From contig NC_134096.1 of assembly GCF_000715075.1 (NCBI RefSeq), positions 118,604,698 through 118,668,697 on the forward strand: a stretch of DNA of 64,000 nt. The letters run 5' to 3'. The position numbers and the translations under genes are program-made. Source of the stretch: Nicotiana tabacum. Lineage: Eukaryota; Streptophyta; Magnoliopsida; Solanales; Solanaceae. The notes under the pieces were generated by a model. It made no database searches and was not told where the DNA came from. It saw only the letters and a program-made list of their open reading frames with translations. Below are positions 1 to 10,074 of the stretch, piece by piece; the first letter of the stretch is position 1, and each line of letters starts with the position of its first letter.

Positions 1-1262
1 TAATTGGGTTTGTTGCGAGGTGTCTCAATTGTCAGCAGGTAAAATATGAGCACCAGAGGCAGGGTGGATTACTTCAGAGGTTAGAGATCCCAGAGTGGAA
101 GTGGTAGCGGATCACCATGGACTTTGTAGTTGGACTTCCACGGACTTTGAGAAAGTTTGATGCTATTTGGGTGATTGTGGATCGACTGACCAAGTCAGCT
201 CATTTTATTCCAGTGTTGACCACTTATTATTCTGAGAGGTTGGCTGAGATTTATATCAGAGAGATTGTCCGCCTTCATGGTATTCCATTATCCATCATTT
301 CAGACAGAGGTACACAGTTCACATCATGGTTTTGGAGAGCCATATAGCAAAAGTTAGGTACTAGGGTGGAGCTGAGCACAGCCTTTCATCCTCAGACGGA
401 CGGGCAGTCCGAGAGTACGATTCAGATTATTAAGGATATGCTCTGTGCCTGTGTGATGGAGTTCGGAAGGTCATGGGACCAATACTTGCCACTTGCAGAG
501 TTTGCCTACAACAACAGTTACCAGTCTAGCATTCAGATGGCACCGTACGAGGCTTTGTATGGTAGGCAGTGTTGGTCCCCAGTGGGATGATTTGAGCGGG
601 GCGAGGCCCGATTGTTGGGTACAGATTTGGTCCAGGATGCCCTGGATAAGGTGAAGGTGATTCAGGAGAGAGTTCGCACAGCCCAGTCCAAGTAGAAGAG
701 TTATGTGGACCGGAAGGTTCGTGATTTGGCATTTATGGTTGGTGATCGGGTCTTGCTTCGGGTATCGCTTATGAAGGGCGTCATGAGATTCGGGAAGAAG
801 GGCAAGCTGAGCCCGAGGTTCATTGGTCCTTTTGAGATATTGCGGCGAGTTGGGGAGGTTGATTATGAGCTTGCCTTGCCTCCCAGCCTATCAGGAGTTC
901 ACCCGATATTCCATGTGTCTATGCTCCGGAAGCATCACGGTGATCCGACTCATGTATTAGATTTCAGCTCAGTCCAGTTGGACAAGGATCTATTTTATGT
1001 TGAGGAGCCAGTAGCCATTTTGGACAGGCAGGTCAGAAAGCTCAGGTCAAAGGATATTGCTTCAGTAAAGGTCCAGTGGGGGGGTCAGCCAGTCAAGGAG
1101 GCACCTTGGGAGACCGAGCAGGATATGCACAGCCAGTACCCTCATCTTTTCACAGTTTCAGGTATGTCTTTATACTCATTCGAGGACGAACGATTGTTTT
1201 TAGAGGGGGAGGATGTAACGATCCGGCCGGTCATTTTGAGAATTAAAGCCCCGATCCCCTAA
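1..1262 (+). pseudogene. pol 3' end: integrase plus chromodomain, four in-frame stops
   Basis: The frame opens in the integrase zinc finger ([11 protein letters not shown] at about 30-55). It continues into the catalytic core from the Met at 117 (MDFVVGLP, first Asp; ISDRGTQF, second Asp; QTDGQSE, Glu), then the GPFEI / HVSMLRKHHG region, and ends with a chromodomain (AILDRQVRKLRSK, ETEQDM, QYPHLF). The known role of this enzyme is to join element cDNA to the chromosome, and the chromodomain steers it to particular chromatin. One reading frame holds throughout, but it is broken by in-frame stops at 105, 345, 588 and 693, so the copy is dead. The frame runs 49 bases past the LTR start before stopping at 1260-1262, so the last residues are LTR-encoded. 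Confidence 0.92.
1202..1213 (+). other. polypurine tract of A1
   Basis: A purine run (agagggggagga) lies immediately before the LTR start TGTAACG. This is the expected primer for plus-strand DNA synthesis. Confidence 0.85.
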
Positions 1263-1889
1263 TAATTATTTTCCCAACATTTGTTTCCACTATTGGGACT
1301 TGCCGGAGTGATTGGTTATGGAATTCATAGAGTTTTGGGACACTTAGTCCCTAGTTGTGAGTTTAAAGCCTTAGAGTTTAGATCGTAGTTGGAACTGTGT
1401 GAAGACGGATCCGGAATGGAATTCCATCGACTATGTTATCTCCATTGAGTGATTTTGGGGTTAGAAGCGCGTCCGAAATGTGTTTTGGAGGTCTGTAGTA
1501 GATTTAGGCTTGAATTGGCGAAAGTTAGTTTTTCGGCGATTTCGACCAATAGTGAAAATTTTGATATCGAGCTCGGAATGGATATCCTAAATTGGTTGTA
1601 GGTTCGTAGTGTCATTTGTGACCTGTGTGTAAAATTTGAGGTCATTCGGACTAGATTTGATGTGGTTCGGCGTCGTTTGTAGAATTTGGAAAATTCTAAA
1701 TTCTTAGGCTTGAATCCGTACTTAATTCATGATTTTGGTGTTGTTCGATGTGGTTTTAAGGCATGACTAAGTTTTTATGATGTTTTAGGATTGGTTGGTA
1801 TGTTTGGTTGAGGTCCCGAGGGCCTCGGGTGTGTTTCGGATGCTTAACGGAATGAATTTGGACTTATGAAAAATCTGGTGCCTTTGCTC

Positions 1890-2035
1890 GTTCTGGTGTT
1901 TCGCACCTGCGGAAGGGAGGTCGCAGGTGCGAGAGCCGCAGGTGCAAGAAATGCCCGTAGATGTAGCCCCAGCCCGGATAAGTGACCTACGCACCTGTGA
2001 TGATTCTTTTCGCAGATGCGGATATCGCTGAGCAG
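1890..2035 (+). repeat. U3 word block, CGCACCTGCG vocabulary
   Basis: Degenerate copies of CGCACCTGCG / CGCAGGTGCG (arms CGCA and TGCG around a GG or CC centre) lie in the otherwise AT-rich LTR. This is a short version; the copies at 20443, 33862, 41722, 44455 and 63580 are longer. It sits upstream of the presumed transcription start. The function is unknown to me; position suggests an enhancer or silencing target (inference). Confidence 0.7.
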
Positions 2036-2890
2036 AAAAGGGAATTTCGAGGGTTTGAAATTTCATAACACAAAATTCAATTTAGAGCTCGGTGGGAGAC
2101 GATTTCTCGAGGGATTTTGAAGGAGAACTATTGGGTAACTAATTCTAACTCTATTTTGATCATAATACATTAATCTATTTTTTTTTCCTTGTCTAATTAA
2201 GGAATTTGAGGGTAGAAGTTTGGAAACGGGGGAAAAGGTTCCCCAATTGAAAATCTGAGATTTGAATGGCAATTTGACGTCGGATTTAGATAATTTTTGT
2301 TCGAGTGAACTCGTGAGTGAATGGGTGTTCATAATTTCTAATTTTTACCTGATTTTGAGACGTGGGCCCGGGGAGACTTTTTGGGCATTTTTCCTAATTT
2401 CACGCTTTAGCTTCGAATTAATTAGTTAAATTAGTTACTTGCAGTTATATTTATATTATGCAGTTAATTTGAATAGATTCAGGCCATTTGGAGTCGGATA
2501 CTCGTGGTAAGAACGTGATATCGAGTTGAATTGAGCGGTTCGAGGTAAGTGGCTTGCCTAACCTTGTGTTGAGGACTTTCCCCTTAGGATATTTTGATAT
2601 TATTTGGTATGTGGGCGCCGTGTACGTGAGGTGACGAGTACGTATAGGGGCTGTTATTCCAAAAATCTCGTTTATCCTTTTTAAATCATAAATTGTTTCC
2701 CTTATTAAATTGCACTAATATGTTTAATTGTTTAGTTTAGACCAAAAAGCATGCTTACGTGTTTTAACTTCCTATTTGACATTTTGTGCGCCATGCTTAG
2801 TTAAATCCCTATTTTCCTTATCTGTGATTAGTGTAAATTGTATAATTAGAGGTCATACTGTCATTTTATCTTGCATTGCATATTTAAATT

Positions 2891-3024
2891 GGGACTACGG
2901 ACGTATTCCGGGAGATCCCCCAGCACTGCATATTTACTTTGGGACTATGGACGTATTCCGGGAGATCCCCCTGTACTGCATATTCATTCGGAACTACGGG
3001 ACGGTATCCCGGGAGATTCCCCAT
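2891..3024 (+). repeat. three tandem hairpin units of about 50 bp
   Basis: Units begin GGGACTA and end GGGAGATCCCC or GGGAGATTCCCC. Between these arms is an inner stem that differs from unit to unit but still pairs: CGGA/TCCG around CGTAT in the first, TGGA/TCCG in the second (a G-T pair), and CGGGA/TCCCG around CGGTA in the third. The linker contains CTGCATATT. The A2 and A' copies hold six and seven units, while B-type LTRs hold one. Confidence 0.85.
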
Positions 3025-3626
3025 TGTGTTTATTTTGTTCTGAGTCGAGGGCTCCCTTAACTGTTAATTTTTTGAGAATTTCTTTAACTTTGTTACCGTA
3101 AACTTTACTTATATCTTTTACTGTTTAATTTATTATATTTACTCCGGTAGGGCCTTGACCTGGCCTCGTCACTACTCGACCGAGGTTAGGCTTGGCACTT
3201 ACTGGGTACTATTGTGGTGTACTCATGCCCTTTCCTGCACATGTTTTCGTGTGCATATCCAGGTACAAGCTATCAGCCTTGGGGTTAGTGCGTGCTGCTG
3301 ATTCTAGGAGACTTTAAGGTACTTCTGCTTGCGTCCGCAGATCTTCGGAGTCCCCTTCTACTCCCTCGCCTAAAGACTTTCTTTATTATCTTCAGACTTT
3401 TGTATAGAGCTACATAGATTATAGCAGCTTGTGACTTAGTGATATTCCGGGTCTTGGAAAATTATTTTGTATATGCCGAGTGGTACTACTTTTGGCTATT
3501 CACAATATGCTGTTTATCTTAAAGATGTTGTGTTTTCTTTACATTTTTCGTAATATTAGGCTTACCTAGTCTTAAAGACTAGGTGCCATTATGACATCTT
3601 ACGGAGGGTTAATTTGGGTCGTGACA

Positions 3627-4226
3627 CCAACAAGTCTCAAAGCATATTGCGGACTTAGTTGAAACCTCAAATCACATCAAACAACGCTAAAACCACGAAT
3701 CATACCCCAATTCAAGCTTAATGAAACTAAGAAATTTCAACTTCAACATTCGACGCCGAAACCTATCAAATCAAGTCCGATTGACCTCATATTTTGCACA
3801 CAAGTCATAAATGACATAACGGACACATGAAAATTTTCAGAACTGGATTCCAACCCCGATATCAAAAAGTCAACTCCCCGGTCAAACTTGCAACTTAAAC
3901 TTCCTATTTTCACCATTTCAAGCCTAATTCCACTACAGACTTTCAAATAATTTTTCGGACACGCTCCTAAGTCCAAAATCATCATACGAAACTATTGAAA
4001 TCATCAGAATTCGAATCTGAGGTCATTTACACATAAGTCAAATCTCTGGTCAACTCTTTTCATTTAAGCTTCAAATATGAGAATTGTTCTTTTCATTAAA
4101 TTCTGAATCTTTCGAAAATCAAACCCGACCTCATTCGCGGGTCATAATACATATTCCGAAACTGCTCGAGACCTTAAGTCACTGAACGAGGTGTTAGTTC
4201 TTAAAACGACAAGTCGGGTCGTTACA
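3627..4226 (-). repeat. truncated LTR, first 600 bp, minus orientation
   Basis: Read on the minus strand it starts TGTAACGACCCGACTTGTCG at 4226 and runs about 600 bp through motifs shared with other LTRs here (TTTGATATCGGGGTTGG, CGAATGTTGAAG, AATTGGGGTATGATTCG). It stops before the GC-rich word block, where A1's LTR end abuts. There is no coding sequence. It is either the target A1 inserted into or a deletion product. Confidence 0.85.
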
Positions 4227-4667
4227 GAAAATTTTATTAACTAAAAAAAACCGAAACCTTCCTATTGTGTGCGAATTAGACAAAATTTTATTAACTAAAA
4301 AAAGACCCTCCTAAATTTAAAAGGAACAATTTAATAATACTCCTAAATATTAATGGAGTTGGACGGAAACTTTCCAATTATGTAGCGAATGATGATCTTT
4401 CCGACTATGTATGCTTGAAATTCTAGAACCAAAAAAATTGAAGATCAATATTATAAATATTAAAGGAGTAATTAAATGACAATTCTATATAATAGGGATT
4501 TAATTAATGACTATTCCTAAATAGTAGAGAATTATTTAATTGAGTATTCTTAAATATTAAGATAATAGTAAAATAACTATTTTGTCAAGTGTGAACTCTA
4601 CTTTAAAAGGATAAAAAAGGCGAACGACGTTTCTCTAAGGGCCTTCGTGCTTTTTATATAATATAGA
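4227..4667 (-). mobile_element. Helitron 5' terminal fragment (minus strand)
   Basis: On the minus strand the right end reads TCTATATTATATAAAAAGCA at 4667, preceded by A, as expected of a Helitron 5' end (TC after the A of an A|T target). The body is AT-rich and non-coding. The left end has no visible CTRR terminus and is cut by the LTR at 4226. A direct repeat of about 22 bp (AAAATTTTATTAACTAAAAA) occurs at about 4229 and 4281. Confidence 0.6.
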
Positions 4668-4875
4668 TTAGACAGCTTGAAAGTAATTATACTAATAGGA
4701 TTCCTAAAGATAATCATGTAGGATTTCTAACGTGTAGTATTATGTCCTAAAACTAATAGGATTATAAGGCTAATATGTAGAATTTCGGTTATGTCCTTTT
4801 ATTATTAATTATTATGCTTAATATTATAAGGTTATTTTTGTAAAATGACATTGTATTCATACTTTTATAATAATA
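4668..4875 (-). mobile_element. Helitron 5' subterminal fragment
   Basis: About 200 bp closely resembling 27395-27682: both contain GTAGTATTATGTCCTAAAAC, TATGTCCTTTTATT and GCTTAATATTATAAGG, and end in a TATTATTATAAAAG-type terminus on the minus strand. The TC dinucleotide is missing because the CTAG terminus of the next Helitron abuts at 4876. This suggests one Helitron inserted into the terminus of another, or head-to-tail copies. No coding potential. Confidence 0.55.
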
Positions 4876-5168
4876 CTAGTTACTATGTACGTGCGTTGCA
4901 CGTAAATCTTTAGGCAGAACTTTGATATAAAGGAAGAACTAAATAAATTTAGTAATAAATTATTTATAAGATGAAATAATCATCGCTGCTTCACCGTACT
5001 CAAAGCAATAAAATATTAATTATACAAATATTATGACAAATCAAATCCCTGATTAAAGATTTTAGAGAAGTATATATTTTTAATCGCTTCTAAAAATAAT
5101 AGCAGATAAATATTTTTTTGGTATATATGTGAATTATATATATAGTATATATATTCTATATACTATTT
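4876..5168 (-). mobile_element. Helitron 3' terminus with hairpin and adjoining AT-rich DNA
   Basis: On the minus strand a perfect 7-bp stem (TACGTGC-AAC-GCACGTA, 4888-4904) is followed eight bases later by CTAG at 4876-4879 and then T. A short GC-containing hairpin about 10 bases before CTRR is the Helitron 3' signature. The matching 5' end is not found; to the right the sequence is AT-rich with TATATA runs until an LTR tail at 5169. No ORF of note. Confidence 0.6.
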
Positions 5169-5204
5169 GCCATCACGACCTATAGGTGAAATTGGGTCGT
5201 GACA
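5169..5204 (+). repeat. 36-bp relic of an LTR 3' end
   Basis: It reads GCCATCACGACCTATAGGTG then AAATTGGGTCGTGACA, the same as the last 36 bases of the D-type LTR at 31851-31886. The rest of that LTR is absent; AT-rich DNA lies directly to the left. Confidence 0.75.
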
Positions 5205-5604
5205 TACTCTTTGGCTAGTAAATATAATTATTTTTGACAAAGCGATCAATTTTGTATTTTGCCCTGGATTTAAGCATTGTATACTCTGTGATTATTTAAT
5301 AAATTGCAAGGGATTTCGATTTTTGTACATTTTTCACTCAAAATGATCACCCCCCCCCCCACCACCACCCTTAAAATACAATAAAGATAATAGTCACAAC
5401 CATGCCAGAAAAACAATTACATGCGACACCTACTAAGATGATTTATTTTTAAACATATAATGCAACATTGTTGAGAAGCTTTTTTATAATTTTTTGAACA
5501 CATGTAAGAGTAATAAAATACATGATTAATGACATGAATCACATAATTGCGTTGAGTTCGTACGTTTTACTTGAAAATAATATAGAAAATTACAAAGAAG
5601 TATA
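5205..5604. other. AT-rich spacer without genes
   Basis: No coding signal on either strand. It contains a run of 13 C at about 5350 followed by CCACCACC. It ends with GTATA, the left target duplication of the next element. Confidence 0.7.
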
Positions 5605-6450
5605 TGTGATGACCCAAAATATCATCTTTAAAGTTAATAATTAATTATGTATTCTAAGACCTCGAAAAGTACTATTTATCATTACTCGACTTGCGTGCGT
5701 AGTCCGTAAAATTTTTCGGAAAGTTTTTAAGTAAAAAATAGATTAAAATATGACTTAGAGCTTTAAAACTCAACTGAGTTAACTTTGGTCAACATTTTGA
5801 GCAAACAGACTTGGATCAGTGTTTTGACAGTTCCGGTAGGTCCGTATCGTGATTTAGGACTTGGGCGTATGCCCGGAATAAAATTCTAAGGTCCCTAGCC
5901 TGAGATATAGAAATTTAATAAAAAATTAAAAGTTTAAGTTCAAATAGTGACCGGATATCGGATTATGTGCAAACGACCCAAAATAGAATTTTGATGATTC
6001 CAACAGCTCCATATGGTGATTTTGAACTTAGGAGCGTGATCAAAATTTTATTTGGAAGTCCGTAGTGAAATTAGGCTTGAAATAGCTAAAATAGGAATTT
6101 AAAGTTTGGAAGTTTAAACGGTGAGTTGACTTTTTGATATCGGGGTCGGAATACAGTTCCGAAACTTTTTATAGCTCTGTTATGTCAGTTATGACTTGTG
6201 TGCAAAATTTGAGGTCAATAGGACTTGATTTCGAATGTAGAAGTTGGAAATTCTAAGTTTCATTAAGCTTGAATTGGAGCATGATTCGTGATTTTAGCGT
6301 TGTTTGATGTGATTTGAGGTTTCAAATAAGTTCGTATAATGTTTTAGAACTTGTTGGTGTATTTGGTTAAGGTTCCTAGGGTCTCGAGTGAGTTTCGAAT
6401 GGTTAACGGATCAAAAATGGGACTTAAACAGCTGCTGCAAATTTTCTTCT

Positions 6451-6848
6451 GCTGAGCAGTCGAGCCCAGAAGTCGAGCCCAAAAATCGAAGTCTAGAAAT
6501 CAAGCCCAGAAATCGAACCGAGGATCGAACGCAAGGCTCGAGAGCCATAATCAAAGGCAGGCTCGAGAGCTATAATCGAAGGCAAGGCTCAAGGGCCATG
6601 ATCGAAAGCCACTGATCGAAGGCTCAGGATCGATGCCATGATCGAAGGCCTAGGCTCGATTCCATGATCGAGGCCATGATCGAAGGCCCAGGCTTAATGC
6701 CAGGATCGAGACCATGATCGAAGGACCAGGCTTGATGCCATGATCGATGCCATGACCGGAGGGCCAGGCTCGAGCCTGTGATCGAAGCCACGATCGAGGC
6801 CTAGGCTCGAGGGCCATGATCGAAGCCACGATCGAGGCCCAGTTCTGA
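6451..6848 (+). repeat. U3 word block, ATCGAGGCC vocabulary
   Basis: About 400 bp of degenerate tandem words built from CTCGAGAGCC, GATCGAAGGC, CATGATCGA and CAGGCTCGATGCC. The words share ATCGA/TCGAT and CTCGAG palindromic cores. It ends about 20 bp before the TATA box. The same vocabulary is found at 15866, 25195 and 29858. It gives long meaningless ORFs on both strands. Confidence 0.8.
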
Positions 6849-6864
6849 AGGCTGCCTGGGCAGA

Positions 6865-6967
6865 TTTATAAAAGAGGGGATTTCGTCCCATTCGCCATTT
6901 TTAACAAACTGGAGCTTGATCAGAGGCGATTTTTGATAGATTTTCAAGGAAAGACATTGGGGTAAGT
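6865..6967 (+). promoter_or_regulatory. LTR core promoter, AUG-free exon 1 and splice donor
   Basis: TTTATAAAAG at 6865-6874 is a good plant TATA box, so transcription should start around 6895-6905. The following stretch has no ATG and ends TTGGG|GTAAGT (6962-6967), a near-perfect 5' splice site. Homologous copies are at 16268/16365 and 25363/25462. TATA and donor are read from sequence; start site and splicing are inferred. Confidence 0.6.
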
Positions 6968-8199
6968 GATTCTAACTCGGATTTGGTCAATATATACGAA
7001 TATATCATTGTTTTCACCATTTAATTAGTGTATTGAGATGTAAATTTGGAAATATTTTAGAAATCTCATAAAAACAAATTTTTGAGATTTCTATGTCGAT
7101 TCGGAGTCGGATTTGAGTGAAACTGGTATGGTTAGACTCGTAATTGAATGGTTGTCGGATTTTATAAGTTTTGCCGGATTCCAAGACGTGGGCCCCCACG
7201 AGCGAGTTTTGAACTAATTTTGGAATTTATTGAAAAATGTAATATTTTCTTATGAAATTGATTCCTATAATTTTATTTGACTGTATCGAATTAATTATGA
7301 CTAGATACGAGTCGATCGGAGTCGAAAAATCGAGAAAAAGGCATACTACTTGGTTAAATTGGAGCAAGTCGAGGTAAGTGACTTATTTAACCTTGTGCGG
7401 GGAAAATTTCCCCTAGATTGGTATTGAAATGATAAATTATAATGTATTGAAAGTCGTGTACATGAGGTGACGAGTGTGTACACGGGCTAAATGTGAAAAA
7501 TTATGTTTTTAAATTGTGTAGATCACTGTTGCGCATTAATTAAACTACTTTATTCTGATATATTCTTCATCATTGATTTAATGTTTTAAAGTTGCTTGAC
7601 CTTTTCCTGCTAATTGTTTTACCTGTTTAGTTGAACTTGGTTTCTTTTATTCTGTGCATTATTTGAAGTTGATTTTCTTCAAATTAAATATGTTTAATAT
7701 GAAGTATTTGACATTTTTAAATTTGGTATTGAAGCAACGTATTAAAGATTTTGAAATATTATTTTGCTGAATTATTTATTCCTGAATATTTTTGTAATAT
7801 TTTCGTACTCATTGTGATGGAGCCGTGAACTCTTTATTGTAGAAAAATATTTTGATGATTTATGTTGGCATGAGTCGTGAGCTCTTTATTGTGAAAACAT
7901 ATTGTTGTTAGATTATTTTGGCAAGTTAAATTATTGAGCACTTGAGGTGCAAATTGTGATATATTGTGATGTTGATACGCATGTGGTGGTATAAGGTCTG
8001 GGTATTGAAATGCATGCGGTGAGATAAGGATGGCTTGAAACGCGTGGCTAGTAGGGGGGAACTACTAGAAGTCATGCGGTGTGATGAGGATGGCTAAAAC
8101 GCGGGATGCTATTTCGGGAAAAAAATTTTCTTTAAAATAAATTGTGAAGGCTCCCGCGGTAAATAAGGAAATGAAATATTGTGAATTTATTTATGATTT

Positions 8200-8230
8200 G
8201 GGACTACGAGGCGGTACCTCGGGAGTTCCC
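8200..8230 (+). repeat. single covarying hairpin unit
   Basis: The inner stem CGAGG-CGGTA-CCTCG (8207-8221) is perfect and is enclosed by GGGAC and GTTCCC arms. Equivalent units are at 17603-17633, 26694-26724, 43141-43172 (minus) and 62263-62291 (minus). Confidence 0.8.
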
Positions 8231-8499
8231 TTGTTGATATTGATTTATGGCCGCAGTTGCCTTTGATTATTTGTTGTGATTTTCTTAAAGTTGAAAGGAA
8301 TTCTGTTTTGATTCCACGAGATATTATTTGCCATTATTTTGTATAATTAAATGGTGACATGCTACTTGATTCATTTCCATTGTCATTTTATTTTATTATA
8401 TTGTTAAACATTTTACCATGCAATTATTTTTTTCCAGTAGGGCCTAACCTGACCTCGTCACCACTCTATTGAGGTTAGGCTTGGCACTTACTGGGTACC

Positions 8500-9902
8500 A
8501 ATAAATATTATTGACTGAAACGAATTATTTGTGACTAGATTCGAGGCATTCGGAGGCAGCTTTGCGAGGCAAGGGCATAGCAGAGTAAAGAATTTTACGC
8601 TCTGAGGTAAGTAACAGTTTTAAATCTGGTCCTGAGGGTATGAAACCCCAGATTTTTGTGTCATTTGATTATTTTGGAGGTGACGCACATGCTAGGTGAC
8701 GGGCGTGTGGACGTGCACCGAAGGAATTGTGACTTGGTCCATCCCGTGAAACTATAAAGTTGAATAACTTGTTGTTAGCTATAAGTTCTCTTTGTGTTGA
8801 AGAAATTTGACTGTAAATCATGTTAAAAATCATGCTTAGGCTATGTGATAGTATTGTTGGGACCCACAGAGGTCGCGTACCTGTTGAATTATTTCCTAAT
8901 TGTTGTCTTGTACTCAGTCATGATTTTACTTGTGCATCATAACTCAGTCTTTCTTGATATTTGTTTATTTACTATGTTATCTTTGTTTGGGCTGATCTTT
9001 GTGATTTTTGAGAGCCCGAGAGACTAGAGAGGTTGAGGACTGAGTAAGGCCGAAGGCCTATTTGTGAGGTAAGGATATATGGTACGTGAGTTATCCGTGC
9101 ATGATATTATAGCACGTGAGTTGTGCGTGCAGCACGTGAGTTGTCTGTGCGGATTATGGTGCTTGGGCTGTAGGAGCCCCTCTAGAGTCTGTACATACCC
9201 CCAGTGAGCGCGGGTACCCATTGAGTGTGAGTGCTGAGGGCTGAGAGCCGAGTGGTTGAGCTGTTGTGATGAGTTGAGTGAGTGTCGCCTGAGAGGCTGT
9301 ACTTGCTTTGCATTTGTTATTGCACTTGACTGATATCTGTCATTGTTGTGAAATCCCTGAAAGATTTTATATCCGGATTACATGAAATTGAACTGTATAA
9401 AATTAATTTGACTTAAACTGCTGGATTTGGAAGCATGTCTATTCTTTGCTGGAATTACTGAAAATGAACTGTAACTGTGTAGCTCGTCATTATCTTCAGT
9501 TCCTTAGTTATTATTGTTACTTGCTGAGTTGGTTATACTCATACTACACCCTACACTTCGTGTGCAGATCCAGGTGTTCCCGGACATAGCGGGTGTTGAC
9601 CTTTTTGTGTAGTTGATTTTTCGGAGATTCTGAGATAGCTGTCGTGTTTCGCATACCTTGCATCCCTTCCCTATCTCCTTATTTACTTTATTTGGTCTCA
9701 GACTTGTATTCACAATTGGATACTCATGCACTCAATGACACCAGGTTTTGGGGAGTGTTCATGTCGGTATTTGTGAGATTTTGTATTGTGTTAAATTATT
9801 GTATTTTCAAACTTTAGAGAAATAGTGGTTTATCGAGATTATTGGCTTGCCTAGTATCGAGATAGGCGTCATCAGGACAAGTTAGGATTTTGGGTCGTGA
9901 CA
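8500..9902 (+). repeat. foreign LTR tail (C-type) forming the end of B1's 5' LTR
   Basis: From 8500 the sequence departs from B-type LTR and follows the C-type LTR at 19757. Shared landmarks are GACTAGATTCGAGGC, CTCTGAGGTAAGTAACAG, GGTGACGCACATGCTAGG, GACCCACAGAGGTCGCG, the GCACGTGAGTTGT repeats at about 9080-9150 and CTTGGGCTGTAGGAGCCCCT. It ends TTGGGTCGTGACA at 9902. Several hydrophobic ORFs here (for example 8845-9027) are chance. Confidence 0.82.
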
Positions 9903-10074
9903 TGTTATGAGTCACAAGCAGGTTTAGTCGAGTCTTGCGGATTGGTACGGAGATGTCTGTACTTATCTTCGGGAGGCTATGGAACTGTTTGGAAAATATT
10001 TACTTCTTTGATTCCTTATTGTTCGCACTGTTGACTTCAATGTTCTAAACCATTATCTTTTTATTCTCTAATAG

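Larger units (their letters stand above)
1..3626 (+). mobile_element. 3' part of Ty3/gypsy chromovirus A1 (integrase to 3' LTR)
   Basis: The left edge cuts the element in the zinc-binding region of integrase. What remains is integrase core, chromodomain, polypurine tract and a whole 3' LTR that starts TGTAACGATCC and ends GTGACA. Directly after the LTR end the sequence is a minus-strand LTR of another copy, so A1 appears to have inserted into an older LTR. The target duplication cannot be checked because the left end is outside the window. The polyprotein is closest to that of the element at 32109-42712, with many shared blocks, so both belong to what I call family A. Confidence 0.93.
1214..3626 (+). 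repeat. 3' LTR of A1 (2413 bp)
   Basis: It starts TGTAACGATCCGG directly after the polypurine tract and ends TTTGGGTCGTGACA. Inside, in order, are a GC-rich word block at about 1890-2035, a splice-donor-like GTAACT at 2135-2140 (other copies have GTAAGT), a second GAGGTAAGTGG at about 2541, the GAGGTGACGAGTACG motif near 2629, three units of a hairpin repeat at 2891-3024, and a terminal perfect hairpin ACCTAGTCT-taa-AGACTAGGT at 3564-3584. The same order recurs in the other LTRs of the window. Confidence 0.93.
5605..8499 (+). repeat. 5' LTR of B1, original B-type portion
   Basis: It matches the 3' LTR (15004-17901) block by block from TGTGATGACCC to CTTACTGGGTACC. It contains the word block (6451-6848), TATA box (6865), donor (6962), a second GAGGTAAGTGAC near 7371, the GTACATGAGGTGACGAGTGTG motif near 7460, a CTAGTAG/CTACTAG inverted repeat at 8048-8068 and the hairpin at 8200-8230. 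The homology to the 3' LTR stops at GGGTACC (8499). Confidence 0.88.

Noticed and set aside
5345..5372. Poly-C run as a functional element
   Set aside because: A single simple-sequence run in a spacer; it may be a microsatellite or sequencing problem and nothing around supports a function.
8845..9027. Possible small membrane protein
   Set aside because: A chance hydrophobic ORF in T-rich LTR sequence; the homologous region of LTR C does not keep it.
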